NCBI GenBank assembly: GCA_028292405.1
Contig: JAQGMJ010000028.1
Span: forward strand, 1 to 64,000
Source of the DNA: Betaproteobacteria bacterium
Lineage (GTDB): Bacteria > Pseudomonadota > Gammaproteobacteria > Burkholderiales > JAEUOS01
Direction: 5' to 3'
Length of the DNA stretch: 64,000 nt
Part shown: in pieces, positions 1 through 7,799 of the stretch
How positions within the stretch are numbered: the first letter of the stretch is position 1
Layout of the letters: each line of letters starts with the position of its first letter
Translations under genes and position numbers: made by a program
Notes under the pieces: generated by a model
What the model saw: the letters and a program-made list of their open reading frames with translations, nothing else
Database searches by the model: none
What the model was told of the DNA's origin: nothing

Positions 1-152
1 CGCCCTTCGGCGTCGGCTTTTACGCCGCCTGCGCGATCGGCCGGGTGGCGCCGGACCAGGCGATCTGGCGGGTCTGGCCGCACCTGGGCGCCCTGTTCGT
101 CGCGCTGATCATCGTCGCCCTGATTCCCTGGATTTCGACCGGCTTCCTGTAG
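1..152 (+). CDS. TRAP transporter large permease (DctM-like), C-terminal end only
   Basis: The window opens inside a reading frame (codons start at base 3) that ends with TAG at 150-152. The 49 visible residues contain FGVGFYAACAIGRV followed by a hydrophobic segment and a short polar end, which is the usual carboxy terminus of the 12-helix DctM large subunit of TRAP transporters. These move organic acids across the inner membrane using a sodium gradient and a periplasmic receptor. The receptor and small-subunit genes would lie upstream, outside the window. The assignment rests on this short tail only. Confidence 0.7.
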   Translation, partial: PFGVGFYAACAIGRVAPDQAIWRVWPHLGALFVALIIVALIPWISTGFL

Positions 153-182
153 CCGGCTGCCGCTCGCGCGTGCAGCCGGCGG

Positions 183-935
183 CTAGACCGCCGCCAGCTG
201 CGCGGCGAACTTGGGATAGGTCTCGCCGATTTCCTCGCGCACCTGGCCGCGGATCAGCGCCAGCGCCGCCGCATCTGGCGCCGGCGTGGCCGGCACCTGC
301 GCCGGGCAATCGAAGTCGAAACCGGTGTTGTCGCGTACCTCTTCCACCGTGTGCCCGGGGTGCACGCTGCGCAGCACGAAGCGCTTGCGCGCGCGATCGA
401 AGTCGAACAGGCACAGGCTGGTGATCAGCGCGTGCGGGCCGCCGGGCCGGTAGATGCCGTCGTCGCGCGGCCCCGGAGCGGAGACGAAATCGACTTTCGG
501 TACGAACACGCGCCGCGTATGTTCCTCGCGAAACAGGATCACCCGCGGTACCAGGTAGTACAAATACGCGGAGCCGAAGCTGCCGGGCCAGCGCACCTCC
601 ATTTGCGGGTAGCTGCCGACGCCCACCAGGTTGATGTTGGCAGCACCGTCGATCTGCCCGCCGCCGAGAAAAAACGCATCGATGCGCCCCTGCGCGGCGA
701 GATCGAACAACTCCACCCCGCCATTGGTAAAGGCGTTGTGGCGCCGGGAGCCGAGCACGCTGACGCGGGTGGCGCCTTCGGACACGGCGCGGGTGTAAAG
801 GGCGGCGGCGCCGGGAATCGGCGAGGAAGCGCCCACTGCCACGTGGCGGCTGCCGGCCAGGAGGCCGGCGATGCTGTGGATCAGGACTTCGGTCGGGCCG
901 GCGGCGCGCGCCGCGACTTCCGCAACCGCGCTCAT
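183..935 (-). CDS. CoA-transferase subunit beta (GctB-like)
   Basis: A 250-residue class I CoA-transferase beta subunit. The stretch GGGQIDGAANINLVGVG near residue 95 is the typical glycine-rich core of the GctB/CatJ group, and the C-terminal VHPGHTVEEVRDNTGFDF is common to this subfamily. It should form a heterodimer with the product of the upstream gene and exchange CoA between acyl groups, or hydrolyse a ring-opened acyl-CoA as IpdAB-type relatives do. I could not place the catalytic glutamate of true transferases with confidence, so either activity remains possible. The ATG overlaps the stop of the alpha gene by four bases (ATGA), indicating translational coupling. Confidence 0.85.
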   Translation of the reverse strand: MSAVAEVAARAAGPTEVLIHSIAGLLAGSRHVAVGASSPIPGAAALYTRAVSEGATRVSVLGSRRHNAFTNGGVELFDLAAQGRIDAFFLGGGQIDGAANINLVGVGSYPQMEVRWPGSFGSAYLYYLVPRVILFREEHTRRVFVPKVDFVSAPGPRDDGIYRPGGPHALITSLCLFDFDRARKRFVLRSVHPGHTVEEVRDNTGFDFDCPAQVPATPAPDAAALALIRGQVREEIGETYPKFAAQLAAV

Positions 936-1753
936 GCGGCCAGCCTCGCGCCCGGCCCCTGCAAGGCGGCCTCGAGCATGCGCGCGAAGCCGGCGGGGGT
1001 GCGCGCCTCGGTGATGTAACGGCTCATCCAGGCCGCATCGGCCGGGTAGGCGTCGCCGAAACCCAGCGGCCAGGCGCCGCGCGGGGCGTGCGCCACCGCG
1101 TTCACGTACAGGGCGGGGATCACGCTGCCGCTGCGCGCTTCGTCTTCCAGCAGGTTGTCGTCGGTGATGTGCTCGGCGGTGACGATGGTGCTGCGCGCGG
1201 CGTGCGCCAGCAGCATCAGTTCGCGCTGGCGGCCGATGAAGACATTGCCGTGGCGGTCGGCCAGGGGTACGTGGAACAGCGCCACGTCGGGCACGATGGC
1301 CGGCAGCACGACGATGCGATCTCCCGACTCGAACGGGTTGTCAATGACTTTCCAGTCCGGCCGGTTGGCCAGCACGTCGGTTTCGAGGATGCCGCGCAGG
1401 GGCATGAAGGGCAGGCCTTTTTGTGCGGCCTGCAGGCCGGCGTAGATCGCCGGGCAGGTCGCGTCCTTGAGCTTGATCGATCCGCTTTTCACGGCGCGGG
1501 AGAAACACGGCGCCAGGCCGAATTCGCCCAGGGTGATGGCTGAGGTTTCCAGAGTGGCGACACAACCGGCGCCGATCAGCATGTCCGTCTCCAGGCCCGA
1601 GACAGGAACCGTCACCAGGTGCAGGTTTTTCACCCCGCGGCGGATCAGCGCCAGGGCGGCGGCCATTGCCACCCCGCTCTCGTCCTTGGCGATCACCAGT
1701 TTGGCGCCATCAGGCACCATTGCGGCCAGTTCAGCAACGCCGACGACGCTCAT
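932..1753 (-). CDS. CoA-transferase subunit alpha (GctA-like)
   Basis: A 273-residue alpha subunit of a class I CoA-transferase, paired with the beta subunit through an ATGA overlap. The ATG at 1753 is preferred over an in-frame extension to 1822 because it has a purine-rich ribosome site (GAGAGA) and gives the normal family start. Motifs include PVSGLETDMLIGAG, the conserved DRHGNVFIG segment and TAEHITDDN. The substrate is unknown. The adjacent TRAP permease tail suggests an organic acid that is imported and then activated, but that link is inference. Confidence 0.85.
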   Translation of the reverse strand: MSVVGVAELAAMVPDGAKLVIAKDESGVAMAAALALIRRGVKNLHLVTVPVSGLETDMLIGAGCVATLETSAITLGEFGLAPCFSRAVKSGSIKLKDATCPAIYAGLQAAQKGLPFMPLRGILETDVLANRPDWKVIDNPFESGDRIVVLPAIVPDVALFHVPLADRHGNVFIGRQRELMLLAHAARSTIVTAEHITDDNLLEDEARSGSVIPALYVNAVAHAPRGAWPLGFGDAYPADAAWMSRYITEARTPAGFARMLEAALQGPGARLAA

Positions 1754-1890
1754 TCGTCTCTCTCGCAAAAAATGCCGTGCAGCAAAAAACACCGGGCTAC
1801 ATTGCCTGGCGCAACGCAGCATATGCCATCAGGATTGGACACCGGCGACTGGCCCGCCAGGCGGGTCAGTTTGGTGCATCGCGGCGCAAT

Positions 1891-1920
1891 CTGGCACCAG
1901 ATTGAAAAAGGGCCTATAAT
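1891..1920 (+). promoter_or_regulatory. Sigma-70 promoter of the small lipoprotein gene
   Basis: A perfect -10 hexamer TATAAT lies at 1915-1920, with CTGGCA at 1891-1896 (four of six matches to the -35 consensus) after an 18-bp spacer. The predicted start near 1927 would give an untranslated leader of about 110 bases before the ATG at 2039. The divergent CoA-transferase genes start at 1753. Confidence 0.6.
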
Positions 1921-1940
1921 CTATGGCTTGTTTCGGCAAG

Positions 1941-1989
1941 AACATTCGCGAGTCTTTAAGTTTTCCGCGGAAGTTCGCGAATGTTTTTT
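1941..1989 (+). promoter_or_regulatory. Inverted repeat with T-run in the leader (attenuator or small RNA end)
   Basis: AACATTCGCGA at 1941-1951 is perfectly complementary to TCGCGAATGTT at 1975-1985 and is followed by six T residues. The loop contains a second 10-bp palindrome, TTCCGCGGAA, at 1963-1972. The element sits between the predicted start site and the lipoprotein ATG, so it could terminate transcription early, release a short RNA, or be a protein site. Confidence 0.5.
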
Positions 1990-2038
1990 CCGGACATAGA
2001 AATTTATCCTAATTCAATCTTTTCGCAAAGGAAGAAAG

Positions 2039-2338
2039 ATGAAGAAGTCCCTGATCATCGCCGCCCTGTTGGCCGCCTCTTTGGCAGCTTGCAGCAAAGA
2101 AGAACCCAAGCCTGCTGACGCTCCGGCTCCCGCCGCCGCGCCCGCTCCGGCTCCTACCCCGGCTCCGACTCCGGCTCCGGCTGACGCTTCCGGCGGTGCT
2201 TCTGCCATGGCTCCGGCTCCGGCTGCTGCTGACGCTTCCTCCGGCGGTGCCTCCACCACCGCTCCGGCTGCTGCTCCGGCCGCTGCTTCGACCGACGCTG
2301 GCACGACCGGCGGCGCGATGGCTCCGGCAAAGAAGTAA
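2039..2338 (+). CDS. Small Pro/Ala-rich lipoprotein
   Basis: A 99-residue secreted lipoprotein. The signal peptide MKKSLIIAALLAASLAAC ends in a lipobox (LAAC, Cys18), so the mature protein should be lipid-anchored. The rest is a low-complexity tail of Ala, Pro, Ser, Gly and Thr with repeated PAP and GGAS-like blocks, and no recognisable domain. It ends in a short basic tail (APAKK). A good ribosome site (AAAGGAAGAAAG) precedes the ATG, and a strong terminator follows at 2362, so it is a monocistronic gene. Function unknown; tails of this kind often span from the membrane toward the cell wall. Confidence 0.8.
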   Translation: MKKSLIIAALLAASLAACSKEEPKPADAPAPAAAPAPAPTPAPTPAPADASGGASAMAPAPAAADASSGGASTTAPAAAPAAASTDAGTTGGAMAPAKK

Positions 2339-2355
2339 TCAGCAACACGTAGTAA

Positions 2356-2387
2356 GAAAAAGCCGGGCAGTTCGCCCGGCTTTTTTT
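2356..2387 (+). terminator. Rho-independent terminator after the lipoprotein gene
   Basis: Perfect 7-bp stem GCCGGGC (2362-2368) / GCCCGGC (2374-2380) with an AGTTC loop and a run of seven T. A-rich bases upstream would also let it work on the opposite strand, where a hydrolase gene ends at 2437 after running away from it. Confidence 0.9.
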
Positions 2388-2436
2388 CGCCCTTTTTTTA
2401 CCTGGCACGGGTTGGTCCTTGCCGGCGCGGTGTGCT

Positions 2437-3243
2437 TCAGTCCAGCGAACGCCAGTCGAAGCCCGCTTCCTGTTCGGCGATGCCGATCCAGTCCGCGGCG
2501 CAATTGAGCGCCTCCGCCAGCGCGGCGCGCGCCAGGTCTGGGGTGTTGTTCTGCTGGCTCAGGTGGGCGGCCACCACGTGGCGCAGGCCGGGATGGGCGA
2601 CACGGGCCAGCAAGGCCGCCGCCTGGGCGTTTTCCAGGTGGCCGTAGCGTCCCCCCACCCGTGCCTTCAGGCTGGCCGGGTAGGCGCCGCTGCGCAGCAT
2701 CTCGCCGTCGTGGTTGCATTCGAGCACCAGGGCCTCGCAGCCGGCCAGCATGGCCTCGACGTGGGGTGTGGAGGCGCCCAGGTCTGTCAGCACGCCGAGG
2801 CGGCGCTCGCCGTCGGAGAGCACGAACTGCGCGGGTTCGCGCGCGTCATGCGGCACCGGGAAGGGATGCACCTCGATGCCGCCGATGGAAAATGGCTCGT
2901 GGTGATCTATCAGGTGCACCGGGAAGTCGAGTTCGCTCTTGTAAGGCCCGACCCCGCCCAGGTTGGAGGCGACAAAGGTGCCGTAGGTCATCCACACCGG
3001 CACGCCGTGCTTGCGCGCGACCCGCGCGACGCCGCCGATGTGGTCGCCGTGCTCGTGGGTCACCAGGATGCCGGAGAGACCCGCGGGCTCGATCCCCAGG
3101 CGCTGCAGCCGGCGCTCGCATTCGCGCAGGCCGAAGCCGCAATCGATCATTACCCGCGTGACGGTGCCGCCTTCGATGACTTCGGCGACGAGGGCATTGC
3201 CTTCGCTGCCCGAACCGAGCGACGCGAAACGAAAACCGGCCAA
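2437..3243 (-). CDS. Metallo-beta-lactamase-fold hydrolase (YycJ-like)
   Basis: A 268-residue MBL-fold protein. The metal-binding motif THEHGDH occurs at residues 62-68, with further ligands expected at the PHDAREP and LECNHD segments. The amino end FASLGSGSEGNA is typical of the YycJ/WalJ group of cytoplasmic MBL hydrolases, often proposed to act as nucleases or phosphodiesterases. It is the last gene of a run dapA-bamC-this gene on the minus strand, 55 bases after bamC, so probably co-transcribed. The substrate cannot be read from the sequence. Confidence 0.85.
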   Translation of the reverse strand: MAGFRFASLGSGSEGNALVAEVIEGGTVTRVMIDCGFGLRECERRLQRLGIEPAGLSGILVTHEHGDHIGGVARVARKHGVPVWMTYGTFVASNLGGVGPYKSELDFPVHLIDHHEPFSIGGIEVHPFPVPHDAREPAQFVLSDGERRLGVLTDLGASTPHVEAMLAGCEALVLECNHDGEMLRSGAYPASLKARVGGRYGHLENAQAAALLARVAHPGLRHVVAAHLSQQNNTPDLARAALAEALNCAADWIGIAEQEAGFDWRSLD

Positions 3244-3298
3244 GACTTTTAGGCGCGGTGGCGGGAAGGCGGCAGCGCCGCGCCCCCGCCCTGCGGCA

Positions 3299-4453
3299 TC
3301 ACTTCAGGTCTTCCTGCAGCAGCGACAGGATGCGCCGCGAGGTCTGGCTTTCTTCCGGCGAGCCGCCCTTGGACAGCACCGCCACCCGGGTGGCCGGGTC
3401 GGCATCGCTGACCTTGATCTGGTACTGCTCGGTGGACACGGACTTGTCCTTGTTGAACCAGCTGCCCATCCTGCCGAAAAAGCCTTCGGACTCCTTTTTC
3501 GTCGCGGTGGCGTCGGGGTCGGCGTAGCGGACGAAGAACAGGCCCTTGGAGCGGTCGCGGTCTTCGACGGTAAAGCCGACGCGGTCCAGCGCCAGCCCGA
3601 CGCGGCGCCAGGCGCGGTCGAAACTGTCGTTGACCAGCAGCATGCTGTACTGGCCCTCCTTGGTCAGGGTGGCGTTCTGCGGCGTCTTGGTCTCCGCATT
3701 GGCGGCGGTGAGCCTCTTGGCCTGGGCTTCGTCGCTGCCCAGGCGCACCATCAGGCGGCGCAGGAATTCGGCTTCCAGTTCCGGGTCGGCGGGACGCGGT
3801 TGCCAGATGGTCTGGTCGCGCGCCTCGTTGGGGTAGATTTCGACCAGGCCGCGATGGCTGATGTAGACCTCGGTCTGGCCCAGGGCATTGACTTCCAGGC
3901 GCGTGCGGAACTTGTCGCGCTCCGGAGTCGAGCTGAAGTTGTCGAACACGCTGCCGATGATCCGGCCGACATAGCCGGTGCTGAGCTTGCTGCGCTTCTC
4001 GGCCCAGTCGGTTTCCATCACGCCGATCTCGGGGCGGTCGAGGGTGATGACAAAGCCGCCTTCTTGCCAGAACTGCTTGATCGTGTCCCAGTACTGGTCC
4101 GGCTTGCCGCCGACCACCAGCCAGCGCTGCGAGCCGCCGCGCTCGATACGCATGCTCTTGTCGCCCACCGGCGGCATCACCGTGGTGGAGGTTTCCTGCG
4201 GCTGCGGCCGGCTTTGCACCTCTGAGGCGGACTCGGCGCGCTTGGTCAAGCCGTCGCCGGGCACCGCGTAGCGGCCATCGCCCCTCGGCTTGGTCAGGTC
4301 GGGCGGCACTTCCAGCGTCGGCACGTCGGCGGTGGCCCGTGCTTCGCTCTTGTAATCGACCTTGTCGGTCTTCATGAGGTCGCGCGTCCAGGAACAGCCG
4401 GCGAGCAAGAACGCGGGCGCCAGCAAGGCGCCCAAAAGCAATCGGTGCAGCAT
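3299..4453 (-). CDS. bamC: Outer membrane protein assembly factor BamC
   Basis: A 384-residue lipoprotein of the BAM complex, which inserts beta-barrel proteins into the outer membrane. The signal peptide ends in the lipobox LLAGC with Cys20, followed by the unstructured segment and two helix-grip domains (roughly residues 110-220 and 240-350). The ATG at 4453 is chosen because GAGG lies at good distance; an upstream TTG at 4474 would overlap dapA and lengthen the signal peptide unusually. The gene directly follows dapA, as in many beta- and gammaproteobacteria, which supports the identification. Confidence 0.9.
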   Translation of the reverse strand: MLHRLLLGALLAPAFLLAGCSWTRDLMKTDKVDYKSEARATADVPTLEVPPDLTKPRGDGRYAVPGDGLTKRAESASEVQSRPQPQETSTTVMPPVGDKSMRIERGGSQRWLVVGGKPDQYWDTIKQFWQEGGFVITLDRPEIGVMETDWAEKRSKLSTGYVGRIIGSVFDNFSSTPERDKFRTRLEVNALGQTEVYISHRGLVEIYPNEARDQTIWQPRPADPELEAEFLRRLMVRLGSDEAQAKRLTAANAETKTPQNATLTKEGQYSMLLVNDSFDRAWRRVGLALDRVGFTVEDRDRSKGLFFVRYADPDATATKKESEGFFGRMGSWFNKDKSVSTEQYQIKVSDADPATRVAVLSKGGSPEESQTSRRILSLLQEDLK

Positions 4454-4470
4454 ATTCAAACCTCGTTGAT

Positions 4471-5364
4471 TCAAAGCAGGTCCGCGCTACGCATGGCTTC
4501 TTCAAGCGCGGCGTAGTGCTGCTCGGACAGCGGGAGCATCGGCAGGCGCATGGTCGCGCCGGCCTTGCCCATGCGCGCCAGCACCCATTTGACCGGGATG
4601 GGGTTGGCTTCAAGAAACAGCCGCTGGTGCAGCGGCAGCAGCTTGTTGTTCAGTTCGCGGGCGCGCGCCACGTCGCCCTTGAGGCCGGCGGCGATCATTT
4701 CGTGCATCAGGCGCGGGGCAACGTTGGCGGTAACGGAAATGGTGCCGTGCCCGCCTAGGAGGGTAAAGGCCAGCGCGGTGCCGTCGCAGCCGGAGAGGAG
4801 GGCAAATTCCTGCCTGCCGGCCACGGCCAGCGCGCGCATCAGCGCCGAGCCGCGCTCGATGTTGTCGGTGGCGTCTTTCAGGCCGACGATGCCCGGCACT
4901 TCGGCCAGGCGCATCACGGTCTCGTTGCTCATGTCGGCGACGGTGCGGCCGGGCACGTTGTACAGGATCATCGGCAGCTCGACCGCCTCGGCCTGCGCGC
5001 GGAAGTGGCGGTACAGGCCCTCTTGCGTCGGCTTGTTGTAGTACGGCACTACCGACAGGCAGCCATCGACGCCCACCGATTTGGCGTAGTGCATCAACTC
5101 GATGGCTTCCTTGGTCGAGTTCGCGCCGGTGCCGGCGATCACCGGAACGCGCTTGGCGACGTGATCGACCGTGGTCTTGATCAGCAGGCAGTGCTCTTCG
5201 TGGTCGACCGTCGGCGATTCGCCGGTGGTGCCGACGATGACGATACCGTCGGTGCCCTCGGCCACGTGCCAGTCGAGCAAGCGTTTCAAGCCGGGCAGAT
5301 CCAGTGCGCCATCCTGCAACATCGGGGTCACGATCGCCACGCAACTGCCTTGAAGGAATGCCAT
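4471..5364 (-). CDS. dapA: 4-hydroxy-tetrahydrodipicolinate synthase
   Basis: DapA condenses pyruvate with aspartate semialdehyde, the first committed step of lysine and diaminopimelate synthesis in the cytoplasm. The 297-residue protein has all expected residues: GTTGES at 45-50 (Thr46), Tyr135 and Arg140 in YNVPGRT, and the Schiff-base Lys163 in GLKDAT. The ribosome site AGAGGAAAAGC precedes the ATG. The spacer before bamC's ATG is only 17 bases, so the two are almost certainly one transcript. Confidence 0.97.
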   Translation of the reverse strand: MAFLQGSCVAIVTPMLQDGALDLPGLKRLLDWHVAEGTDGIVIVGTTGESPTVDHEEHCLLIKTTVDHVAKRVPVIAGTGANSTKEAIELMHYAKSVGVDGCLSVVPYYNKPTQEGLYRHFRAQAEAVELPMILYNVPGRTVADMSNETVMRLAEVPGIVGLKDATDNIERGSALMRALAVAGRQEFALLSGCDGTALAFTLLGGHGTISVTANVAPRLMHEMIAAGLKGDVARARELNNKLLPLHQRLFLEANPIPVKWVLARMGKAGATMRLPMLPLSEQHYAALEEAMRSADLL

Positions 5365-5460
5365 GCTTTTCCTCTAGCCCAGCCTTGGATGAATAATCAT
5401 TCATTTTACCCCAGACCGGAGGTTTTCCGCTCTAGGGCATGGTTAAAAAACGTAACAGCA

Positions 5461-6051
5461 TCAAACCCCTTGCCCGGGCGCCAGCAGCAGGCCGGCGGGC
5501 GCAACCGGGGGCCGCACGGCGGCGATACGCTGGACCATGGCCGGTTTGGGAATTTCGGTGTAGCCGTCCTCATAGGCCACCACCCGCAACTGCGCTGCCC
5601 GCGCCAGGGCCAGCAACTCCCCGGGAGCCAGCAGGAAGTCGGGATTGGCGGGCCGGCCGTAGGACTCGTTGCCCAGGGCGAAAGTTTCATAGATCAGCAC
5701 CCCGCCGGGCGCCAGAGCAGCGGCGATCAGCGGCAATAGCGGGCGGAACAGGTAATTTGTAACAACGACGCCGTCGAACATGCCGTCCGTATAGGGCCAG
5801 GCGCCGCCTTCGAGGTCGGCATGGCGCACGGTGATTGCGGCGTTGCCGGTGAGACCGAGCAGGGCTTCGGCATCGCGGTCCACCGCTTCGACCTGGTAGC
5901 CGCGGCCGGCCAGGTGGCGCGCATGCCGGCCGCTGCCGCAAGCCAGGTCGAGCACCCGCCCGCCCGGGCGGATCAGCGGGGCGAAGCGTTCCACCCAGGG
6001 CGAAACGGCGGTCAGGCCGGCGTGCGTGCCGGCGCCGGGAACAGCGCTCAT
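5461..6051 (-). CDS. Class I SAM-dependent methyltransferase
   Basis: A 196-residue methyltransferase with the SAM-binding motif VLDLACGSGRHA near residues 33-44, an acidic residue ending strand 2 (AVDRD), and the VVTNYLFRP region replacing the usual motif post-I/IV. Its size and sequence resemble the small TehB/UbiE-like group, with no substrate evident. The ATG at 6051 is preferred: an extension to 6222 would add a 57-residue arginine-rich leader overlapping the upstream gene. Located between dapA and a DUF924 gene, all on the minus strand but with separate spacers. Confidence 0.8.
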   Translation of the reverse strand: MSAVPGAGTHAGLTAVSPWVERFAPLIRPGGRVLDLACGSGRHARHLAGRGYQVEAVDRDAEALLGLTGNAAITVRHADLEGGAWPYTDGMFDGVVVTNYLFRPLLPLIAAALAPGGVLIYETFALGNESYGRPANPDFLLAPGELLALARAAQLRVVAYEDGYTEIPKPAMVQRIAAVRPPVAPAGLLLAPGQGV

Positions 6052-6130
6052 CGCGGATCGATCCAGGAAGGTTGAAAGAGGCGGGAAAAAGACCAGGCCG
6101 CATTCTAGCCTCCGCATGCAGCGTCGGCGC

Positions 6131-6718
6131 CTAGAAGCGCGAGCCGGGCTGCGCCAGAAAAGCCTCTTCCTCGGGCGTGGAAGCGCGGCCAAGGATGCGG
6201 TTGCGATGGGGAAAGCGGCCAAAGCGGCGAATCACCTCGTGGTGCTTGCGCGCCCATTCGAGCAGGTCGTCACGCTCCGGCCCGGCGGGCAGCGCGGCGA
6301 ACAGGCGCACGGACTCTTCCTGCGCCGCCGCGTCCTCGGCGTGCTCGTAGGGCAGGTAGACAAAACCGCGCATCGCCGCCGGCAACGGCGCGTCCCAGCC
6401 GCGCGTCACCATCAGGCGCGCCGCCGCCAGGGCTTGCGGATCGCCGGCGAAGGAAGCAGGCTGGCCGCGAAACATGTTGCGCGGCAACTGGTCCAGTAAA
6501 ATAATCAGCGCCAACAAGCTCTCCGGCGCCGCTTCCCAATGCCGCAATTCTCCAGACAGGGCGCGGCGATGCAGGCCAAGAAAGCGTTCGCGCACCTGCG
6601 CATCGAAAGCCGGTTTTTTGACGAACCAGGCCTTTCGCGATTGCCCATACCCGACCGAGCCGGGGGCGCCGAACCAGAAGTCCAGCAGTGCGCGCGCTTC
6701 GTTTGGGGTTTCGCTCAT
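6131..6718 (-). CDS. DUF924 family protein
   Basis: A 195-residue protein of the DUF924 (COG3803) family, a helical TPR-like fold of unknown function common in proteobacteria. Family hallmarks are the start ALLDFWFG, the LIILLDQLPRNMFRG block, and the YLPYEHAED and FGRFPHRN segments near the C-terminus. The ATG at 6718 is taken; a GTG at 6724 is two codons upstream. It is divergent from the SDR gene that starts at 6773, leaving only 54 bases for both promoters. Confidence 0.85.
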   Translation of the reverse strand: MSETPNEARALLDFWFGAPGSVGYGQSRKAWFVKKPAFDAQVRERFLGLHRRALSGELRHWEAAPESLLALIILLDQLPRNMFRGQPASFAGDPQALAAARLMVTRGWDAPLPAAMRGFVYLPYEHAEDAAAQEESVRLFAALPAGPERDDLLEWARKHHEVIRRFGRFPHRNRILGRASTPEEEAFLAQPGSRF

Positions 6719-6772
6719 CGCCACTCATTACAATGTCGCCTGACGAATATTTTATGCCAGGCCGAGACGCCC

Positions 6773-7540
6773 ATGCCCTCCCCCTTGTTCGACCTCACCG
6801 GCAAGACCGCGCTGATCACCGGCTCGACCAGGGGCATCGGCCGCGCCATTGCGGAACACCTGGCGCGCGCCGGCGCGAAGGTGGTGATTTCCAGCCGCAA
6901 GGCCGAGGCCTGCGAGGCGGTCAGGGCCGAGTTCGAGGCGCTGGGTCTGGCCAGCATCGCGATCCCCTGCAACGTCGCGCAAAAGGCCGATCTGGAGCAA
7001 CTGGTGGCGCGCACCATGGCCGCCTACGGGCGGATCGACATCCTGGTGTGCAATGCCGCCACCAACCCGGCGTACGGCCCTACCGCCGGCGTATCGGACG
7101 AGGCCTTCGACAAGATCATGGCGACCAACATCAAGGGCAACTGGCAGCTGTGCAACATGGTAATCCCGCAGATGGCGCAGCGCGGCGATGGCGCGGTGAT
7201 CATCGTCTCCTCGATCGCCGCGCTCAAGGGCAACGGCATGATCGGCCTCTATGGCGTGTCGAAGGCGGCCGATGCCGCGCTGGCGCGCAACCTGGCGGTC
7301 GAATGGGGACCGCGCAACGTGCGGGTCAACGCCATCGCCCCCGGCCTGGTGAAGACCGACTTCGCCCGTGCGCTCTGGGAAGACGATGCGCTGCGCGGCG
7401 CCCGCGAGGCGCAGACCCCGCTGCGCCGCCTGGGCGAGCCCGACGATATCGCAGGGGTGGCGCTGCTGCTGGCCTCGCGTGCCGGCGCCTTCATCACCGG
7501 GCAGATGATCGTCGCCGACGGCGGCATTACCATCACCTAG
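6773..7540 (+). CDS. SDR family oxidoreductase
   Basis: A 255-residue classical short-chain dehydrogenase. The NAD(P) motif is TGSTRGIG (residues 16-23), followed by CNAAT, the catalytic serines in VSSIAA (146-147), and Tyr160 with Lys164 in YGVSK. The C-terminal ITGQMIVADGG is typical of enzymes in the FabG/glucose dehydrogenase group. A basic residue after the second strand (SSRKAE) suggests NADP use. The ATG at 6773 gives the normal family start; earlier in-frame codons lie inside the divergent gene. Substrate unknown. Confidence 0.9.
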   Translation: MPSPLFDLTGKTALITGSTRGIGRAIAEHLARAGAKVVISSRKAEACEAVRAEFEALGLASIAIPCNVAQKADLEQLVARTMAAYGRIDILVCNAATNPAYGPTAGVSDEAFDKIMATNIKGNWQLCNMVIPQMAQRGDGAVIIVSSIAALKGNGMIGLYGVSKAADAALARNLAVEWGPRNVRVNAIAPGLVKTDFARALWEDDALRGAREAQTPLRRLGEPDDIAGVALLLASRAGAFITGQMIVADGGITIT

Positions 7541-7799
7541 ACGGCAAAATCGGCCGGCCATCCAATCCGGAAGACGCCGCGGCAGCGTATAAGCTTCGGG
7601 CTCTCCGGAACAGCGGGCGGCCGGATTCCGTTGGCATAGCCGAGGTTTCCGCGCCAGAACCCGGAATATTGATTAAACTGGCGGACAAAGCCAATACGTG
7701 CAGTCGTGGCCGGCGTGCTTCCAAAATGCGGACCCCACGCCGGGCCCACGGATAGCGCCGCAAAGAGTCAGCCCGATTACGCCGCCAACAACCGTCAAC

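Noticed and set aside
1892..1906. TGGCAC followed by TTGA, resembling a sigma-54 promoter
   Set aside because: The -12 element lacks the GC and the spacing is off by one; a perfect TATAAT nearby explains transcription better.
2140..2330. GGCTCCGGCTCC-type repeats as a DNA-level repeat element
   Set aside because: They are the codon-level result of the Pro/Ala-rich lipoprotein tail.
5389..5404. ATGAAT-AATC-ATTCAT inverted repeat upstream of dapA
   Set aside because: Short, in an AT-rich stretch, and with no adjacent regulator; too weak to call an operator.
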